Origin: CAZQEZ01 sp964592475
GTDB taxonomy: Bacteria; Bacteroidota; Bacteroidia; Cytophagales; Cyclobacteriaceae
Assembly (NCBI GenBank): GCA_964592475.1
Contig: CAZQEZ010000173.1
Location: 1-8,221, forward strand
Reading direction: 5' to 3'
Length of the DNA stretch: 8,221 nucleotides
In this document: positions 5,760 through 8,221 of the stretch, in pieces
How the letters are laid out: every line of letters starts with the position of its first letter
Numbering within the stretch: the first letter of the stretch is position 1
Notes under the pieces: generated by a model
What the model saw: only the letters and a program-made list of their open reading frames with translations
Told to the model about the DNA's origin: nothing
Databases searched by the model: none
Position numbers and translations under genes: made by a program

Positions 5760-5978
5760 TCAAACGAGTAGTTCCATTTTACTTTTCATTACAATTTCAA
5801 AAGTACTTCTCAGCTTTGTCTTTTTTAAAATGTTACGCCTATGGGTATCAACAGTATTCTTACTGATCATTAACCTTTTGGCAATTCTTTGACTATTGAG
5901 ACCCATCGAAATCAATTGTAAAATTTCTTTTTCTCTTTCAGTCAGTTGTTCATGAAAATAATGATTGTCTACGTTCAT
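5760..5978 (-). CDS. Stand-alone LuxR/GerE-type helix-turn-helix regulator
   Basis: The 72-residue product is almost only a LuxR-type DNA-binding domain. It has Leu-Thr-Glu-Arg-Glu-Lys-Glu at 12-18, the scaffold Gly-Leu-Asn-Ser-Gln-Arg-Ile-Ala at 26-33, and the recognition helix Ile-Ser-Lys-Asn-Thr-Val-Asp-Thr-His at 38-46, followed by Arg-Asn-Ile-Leu-Lys-Lys. All conserved positions of the NarL/FixJ C-terminal domain are present, but no receiver, PAS or autoinducer domain precedes it. The sequence up to the next gene (6006-6165) is AT-rich and shows no trace of one. I chose ATG 5978; the frame extends upstream only to a TTG at 6005, whose first residues are hydrophobic and unlike the family. 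Single-domain GerE-like proteins exist, so this need not be a truncation. It lies downstream of the LytTR regulator and may be controlled with it or by itself through the palindrome at 6010-6021. Confidence 0.78.
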   Translation of the reverse strand: MNVDNHYFHEQLTEREKEILQLISMGLNSQRIAKRLMISKNTVDTHRRNILKKTKLRSTFEIVMKSKMELLV

Positions 5979-6009
5979 AGCGATAAAAATAAGGTTTAAG
6001 TACAAATAA

Positions 6010-6021
6010 TTACATATGTAA
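6010..6021. promoter_or_regulatory. Perfect 12-bp palindrome upstream of the LuxR-type gene
   Basis: TTACATATGTAA is a perfect 12-base palindrome 32 bases upstream of the ATG of the LuxR-type gene. LuxR-type domains bind short dyads as dimers, so an autoregulatory operator is conceivable. A half copy, ATATGTAA, occurs at 7953-7960 in the promoter area of the histidine kinase, and a CATATG core recurs at 6051-6056. AT-rich DNA makes chance palindromes frequent. Confidence 0.35.
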
Positions 6022-6127
6022 ATATCCTAATAAATATTAAAAAAATTTAACATATGATGAGCTAATGTACGAAAGGCATGATTTTATGTACCAGTGTATG
6101 CAAATTTTACTTGAATGTTTTGCATAA

Positions 6128-6146
6128 AGCTATAAACTATATAGCT
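6128..6146. repeat. Inverted repeat after the response-regulator gene
   Basis: AGCTATA (6128-6134) and TATAGCT (6140-6146) form a 7-bp inverted repeat with a 5-base spacer, about 20 bases past the stop of the LytTR gene. On the minus strand only TTATG follows, so it is a poor terminator; a weak hairpin or an operator for the LuxR-type gene are alternatives. Confidence 0.4.
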
Positions 6147-6165
6147 AATCAATGAATTGAAGTAA

Positions 6166-6912
6166 TTAATTAAGAAATTTATTAATGATTTTGGATGATA
6201 ATTGCAGTTCAAACTGTTCTCCTTCTTTATTCAATTCTATCAAATGTTTCTTCCTGTCAATTTTAGTCAAATAATCAGCATTGATAATGTGAGAACGTCC
6301 TATCCGAATAAAGTTTATTGATGGCAATAATTCTTCCACTTGACCTAACTTTGATGTTACTATCTCTTTCTTTTTAGAGTTAATATGAAAAATCGTGTAG
6401 TTTCCATCTGCCTCACAATAAACAATCTCATTTGGATGTAAAAAAATAGATCCAGATTTTATGTTGAATTTTAACTTTGAATTGAGCTGCATCAGATTTA
6501 AAAGTGCATCATTTTTTTCCTGATTGAATTCTTCCTTCTTCGATTGCCTAAACCTCTCAATTGTTGCTGCTAACTCTTCAGGATCAATAGGTTTAAGAAG
6601 GTAGTCAAAAACTGAATGTTTTATTGCATCAATTGCAAAATCGTAATACGCGGTGAAAAATACTACCGTCGATTTTATATTATAGCTGCGTATCGCCTTG
6701 AGTACAGAAAATGCATTTCTATCTTTTAAATTAATATCTAAAAAAACAAGGTCAGGATGATGGATTTTTATTTTTTCTAAAGCAATATCGGCATTCTCTT
6801 CACTAGCTATTATTTTTATATCCTCATAATTTTCTAATAGTATTTCAAATACTTTTCTACTCTCTATTTCATCGTCAAGTACTAATGCAGTGTATTCTTT
6901 AATTTTTGTCAT
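6166..6912 (-). CDS. LytTR-family response regulator
   Basis: The 248-residue protein is the cytoplasmic output partner of the LytS-type kinase upstream. The receiver domain (about 7-125) shows the acidic pair Asp13-Asp14, phospho-acceptor Asp59 in Val-Phe-Leu-Asp-Ile, Thr87 in Phe-Phe-Thr-Ala and Lys107 in Leu-Leu-Lys-Pro-Ile-Asp, so all phosphorylation residues are present. A linker of about 25 residues leads to a LytTR DNA-binding domain (about 148-248), recognised by Asn-Glu-Ile-Val-Tyr-Cys-Glu-Ala-Asp-Gly-Asn-Tyr (161-172) and Phe-Ile-Arg-Ile-Gly-Arg-Ser-His-Ile-Ile-Asn (201-211). Length and layout are those of the AlgR/LytR group. LytTR regulators bind paired direct repeats; I found no convincing target in the window. 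The kinase gene ends 129 bases upstream, a wide gap for such a pair that contains two inverted repeats. Confidence 0.96.
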   Translation of the reverse strand: MTKIKEYTALVLDDEIESRKVFEILLENYEDIKIIASEENADIALEKIKIHHPDLVFLDINLKDRNAFSVLKAIRSYNIKSTVVFFTAYYDFAIDAIKHSVFDYLLKPIDPEELAATIERFRQSKKEEFNQEKNDALLNLMQLNSKLKFNIKSGSIFLHPNEIVYCEADGNYTIFHINSKKKEIVTSKLGQVEELLPSINFIRIGRSHIINADYLTKIDRKKHLIELNKEGEQFELQLSSKIINKFLN

Positions 6913-6962
6913 ATAATATAGCTTTAGGGAAGCTTAAATAAATTCTAATTAATGTTGATATA

Positions 6963-7016
6963 ACACAAAAATAAAGAATTTTTTGTGTCTATAAAGATTA
7001 TTGAAAAAGAATCTTT
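6963..7016. repeat. Two AT-rich inverted repeats between kinase and regulator genes
   Basis: ACACAAAAA (6963-6971) pairs with TTTTTGTGT (6980-6988), a 9-bp dyad, and AAAGATT (6993-6999) pairs with AATCTTT (7010-7016), a 7-bp dyad. Both lie in the 129-base gap between the kinase stop and the regulator ATG. The first overlaps a minus-strand TATTTTTG (6966-6973), which fits the -7 box TAnnTTTG, though no TTG stands at the proper distance. They may be weak terminators, an operator or a separate promoter for the regulator. Confidence 0.4.
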
Positions 7017-7041
7017 GAAATTAATTCTAACTAACAACCTT

Positions 7042-7899
7042 TCAGCCTCTTATGCTTATTTTTACTTCTGTACCACTAGGGGTTTTTTTTTCGTAAAGGT
7101 CTTTTATTGCTAATGTTACATTTTCTCTATGTATTTCATTGTATAGTTTTATTAACTTATTGGATATTTTATACCCACTGCCAGTAGAATGGTAATCGTG
7201 GTTTAGCTGCTTAGAAGCTAACCTGCCAATACCATTGTCCTCTATTTTCAACAAAGCTGCTTTCCCATTCTGGCTTATAAAAATATTTAAATTTTTGGAT
7301 CCATTTTTAGGTACCAGCCCATGCTTTACCGCATTTTCCACATGCAGCTGCAAAAGCAGTTTCGGTAAAAGTAAATATTGATCGATTTTCGAATCTATTT
7401 TTATGTTATAAGTAAATGATTGATTGTACCTTATCCTTTCAATTTCAAGGTAGTTTTTAACAAAATCAATTTCATCCTTTAATGTACAACTTATTTTATC
7501 CGAGTTTTCTAATAAATAACGCATAAGCTTTGTTATCATAATCATACAACGGTATGCCACCTGTCTCTCTTCTTGCATAATCAATGAACTAATAGCATTC
7601 ATAGCATTAAAAATGAAATGTGGATTTAGTTGATTGAGAGAGCACAATAGCTGCAATTGGTTAATCTCGCTTTCTACATTCTCTGCTGCAATATAATTTA
7701 CTTTTTGGATCTTTTGACCAATAAAAATTAAAAGCAAAACCAGGCTATAACAACTGGAAAATAATATTAATCTTAATCCCCAGGTATGAGGTACCCTATA
7801 ATGTTGTATAATTATTTCGCAAAGTATAATAATTATGAGAGAAATTAAAAAACCCAGCATATATGGGTTGAGCAGCCACTTTTTAATTTGATGAATCAT
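7042..7899 (-). CDS. LytS-type sensor histidine kinase
   Basis: The 285-residue membrane kinase phosphorylates the LytTR regulator encoded next. Two hydrophobic segments (about 13-32 and 43-62) are joined by only about ten residues, so there is almost no extracellular domain, and any signal is probably sensed in the membrane or by a partner. The His_kinase domain carries His94 in Leu-Asn-Pro-His-Phe-Ile-Phe-Asn (91-98). The ATPase domain has the N box Val-Glu-Asn189-Ala-Val-Lys-His-Gly, the Asp221-Asn-Gly-Ile-Gly motif and a G box Ser-Thr-Gly-Ser-Gly-Tyr (238-243), where Tyr stands where Leu is usual. A Ser-Gly-Thr near 275-277 matches the family C-terminus. The start at ATG 7899 has a promoter-like sequence at a fitting distance (7924-7953). 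The domain order and short length are typical of Bacteroidota LytS-like kinases. Confidence 0.96.
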   Translation of the reverse strand: MIHQIKKWLLNPYMLGFLISLIIIILCEIIIQHYRVPHTWGLRLILFSSCYSLVLLLIFIGQKIQKVNYIAAENVESEINQLQLLCSLNQLNPHFIFNAMNAISSLIMQEERQVAYRCMIMITKLMRYLLENSDKISCTLKDEIDFVKNYLEIERIRYNQSFTYNIKIDSKIDQYLLLPKLLLQLHVENAVKHGLVPKNGSKNLNIFISQNGKAALLKIEDNGIGRLASKQLNHDYHSTGSGYKISNKLIKLYNEIHRENVTLAIKDLYEKKTPSGTEVKISIRG

Positions 7900-7923
7900 A
7901 CACCGTTTACATTATTATACTTG

Positions 7924-7953
7924 TAAATGTATCAATAAAAAAATGACATTCAA
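7924..7953 (-). promoter_or_regulatory. Likely promoter of the histidine kinase gene
   Basis: On the minus strand TTG (7951-7953) is followed after 19 bases by TACATTTA (7924-7931), which matches TAnnTTTG at 7 of 8 positions. It lies 24 bases before the ATG, which fits a short leader. The kinase and probably the regulator would be transcribed from here. Confidence 0.45.
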
Positions 7954-8177
7954 TATGTAATTTGGGAATATTTTATTTATTTGTATTTATTATCATTTAA
8001 TTGATAAAATGAATAATATTATACCATAATTACACATAAATACAGAATTATCTATTGAAATATAAATAATTGAGTAATAAATTTGACGAAAATTGACAAA
8101 TGAAATAATTTGGCATCAGGTTTATAACCATAATCCATTGATTTGCAGATACTTATGTATTGCTTTTTAAAGAAAAC

Positions 8178-8207
8178 ATAAAAAAAGAAGAGCCTTTACC
8201 AAAAGGC
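8178..8207 (-). terminator. Terminator of a gene beyond the right edge
   Basis: The minus strand reads GCCTTT, loop TGGT, AAAGGC, then TCTTCTTTTTTTATG. The stem is 6 bp (8192-8207) and is followed by a T-rich tract (8178-8191). It would end a minus-strand gene outside the window, or form part of a longer element cut by the edge. Confidence 0.6.
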
Positions 8208-8221
8208 GAAACTTCGAGTGC

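Larger units (their letters stand above)
7900..8221. other. Non-coding stretch upstream of the kinase gene
   Basis: These 322 AT-rich bases contain no ORF with protein-like composition on either strand. They hold the likely promoter of the kinase gene (7924-7953) and the terminator of an upstream minus-strand gene outside the window (8178-8207). Nothing recognisable lies between about 7960 and 8175. Confidence 0.7.

Noticed and set aside
5979..6005. N-terminal extension of the LuxR-type protein from a TTG codon
   Set aside because: The extra nine residues are hydrophobic and outside the domain, while the ATG at 5978 gives a normal-looking N-terminus.
1..8221. CRISPR array, rRNA, intact insertion sequence or defence system
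   Set aside because: No evenly spaced direct repeats, no Cas, transposase or known defence proteins, and no rRNA-like sequence were seen. The HD-domain protein stands alone, without a nucleotide cyclase or effector beside it.

Overview
The window is low-GC DNA with every credible gene on the minus strand. Several features point to a Bacteroidota member, probably of the Cytophagales. Upstream regions carry TAnnTTTG-type -7 boxes rather than clear Shine-Dalgarno sites. The protein set is also typical: a large Prc/Tsp-type protease with a secreted TPR partner, a LytS/LytTR pair with a short kinase, a stand-alone LuxR helix-turn-helix protein and a stand-alone HD hydrolase. The assignment below phylum is inference; no marker gene is present.

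In transcription order (right to left), a terminator at 8178-8207 ends an upstream gene outside the window. A LytS-type two-TM histidine kinase (7042-7899) and a LytTR response regulator (6166-6912) follow and form a likely two-component system. Next come a 72-residue LuxR-type DNA-binding protein (5760-5978) and an HD-domain phosphohydrolase (5017-5631), the latter behind the best Bacteroidota-style promoter in the window.

Positions 4138-5016 form an 879-base stretch without a secure gene. It holds a decayed or start-less small ORF (4703-4849), a strong 20-bp palindrome with a 4-base bulge (4625-4672) whose loop is complementary to flanking sequence, a doubtful small hydrophobic ORF (4368-4592), a TTGCAA-type dyad and a perfect minus-strand terminator (4223-4243). 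About 100 bases around the palindrome are near 50% G+C in an otherwise AT-rich setting. This is the most accessory-looking part of the window.

Methylglyoxal synthase (mgsA, 3760-4137) follows and is translationally coupled by an ATGA overlap to a secreted protein of unknown function (3002-3763). A GC-rich hairpin with a T tail (2853-2872) closes that unit or lies in the leader of the next. The last unit is a tail-specific protease of the Prc/CtpA family (741-2828) and a periplasmic TPR protein (25-735), separated by 5 bases. No CRISPR array, rRNA, tRNA or intact insertion sequence was seen. The genes themselves belong mostly to known families; the unexplained content is the 4.2-5.0 kb region and the mgsA-coupled secreted protein.
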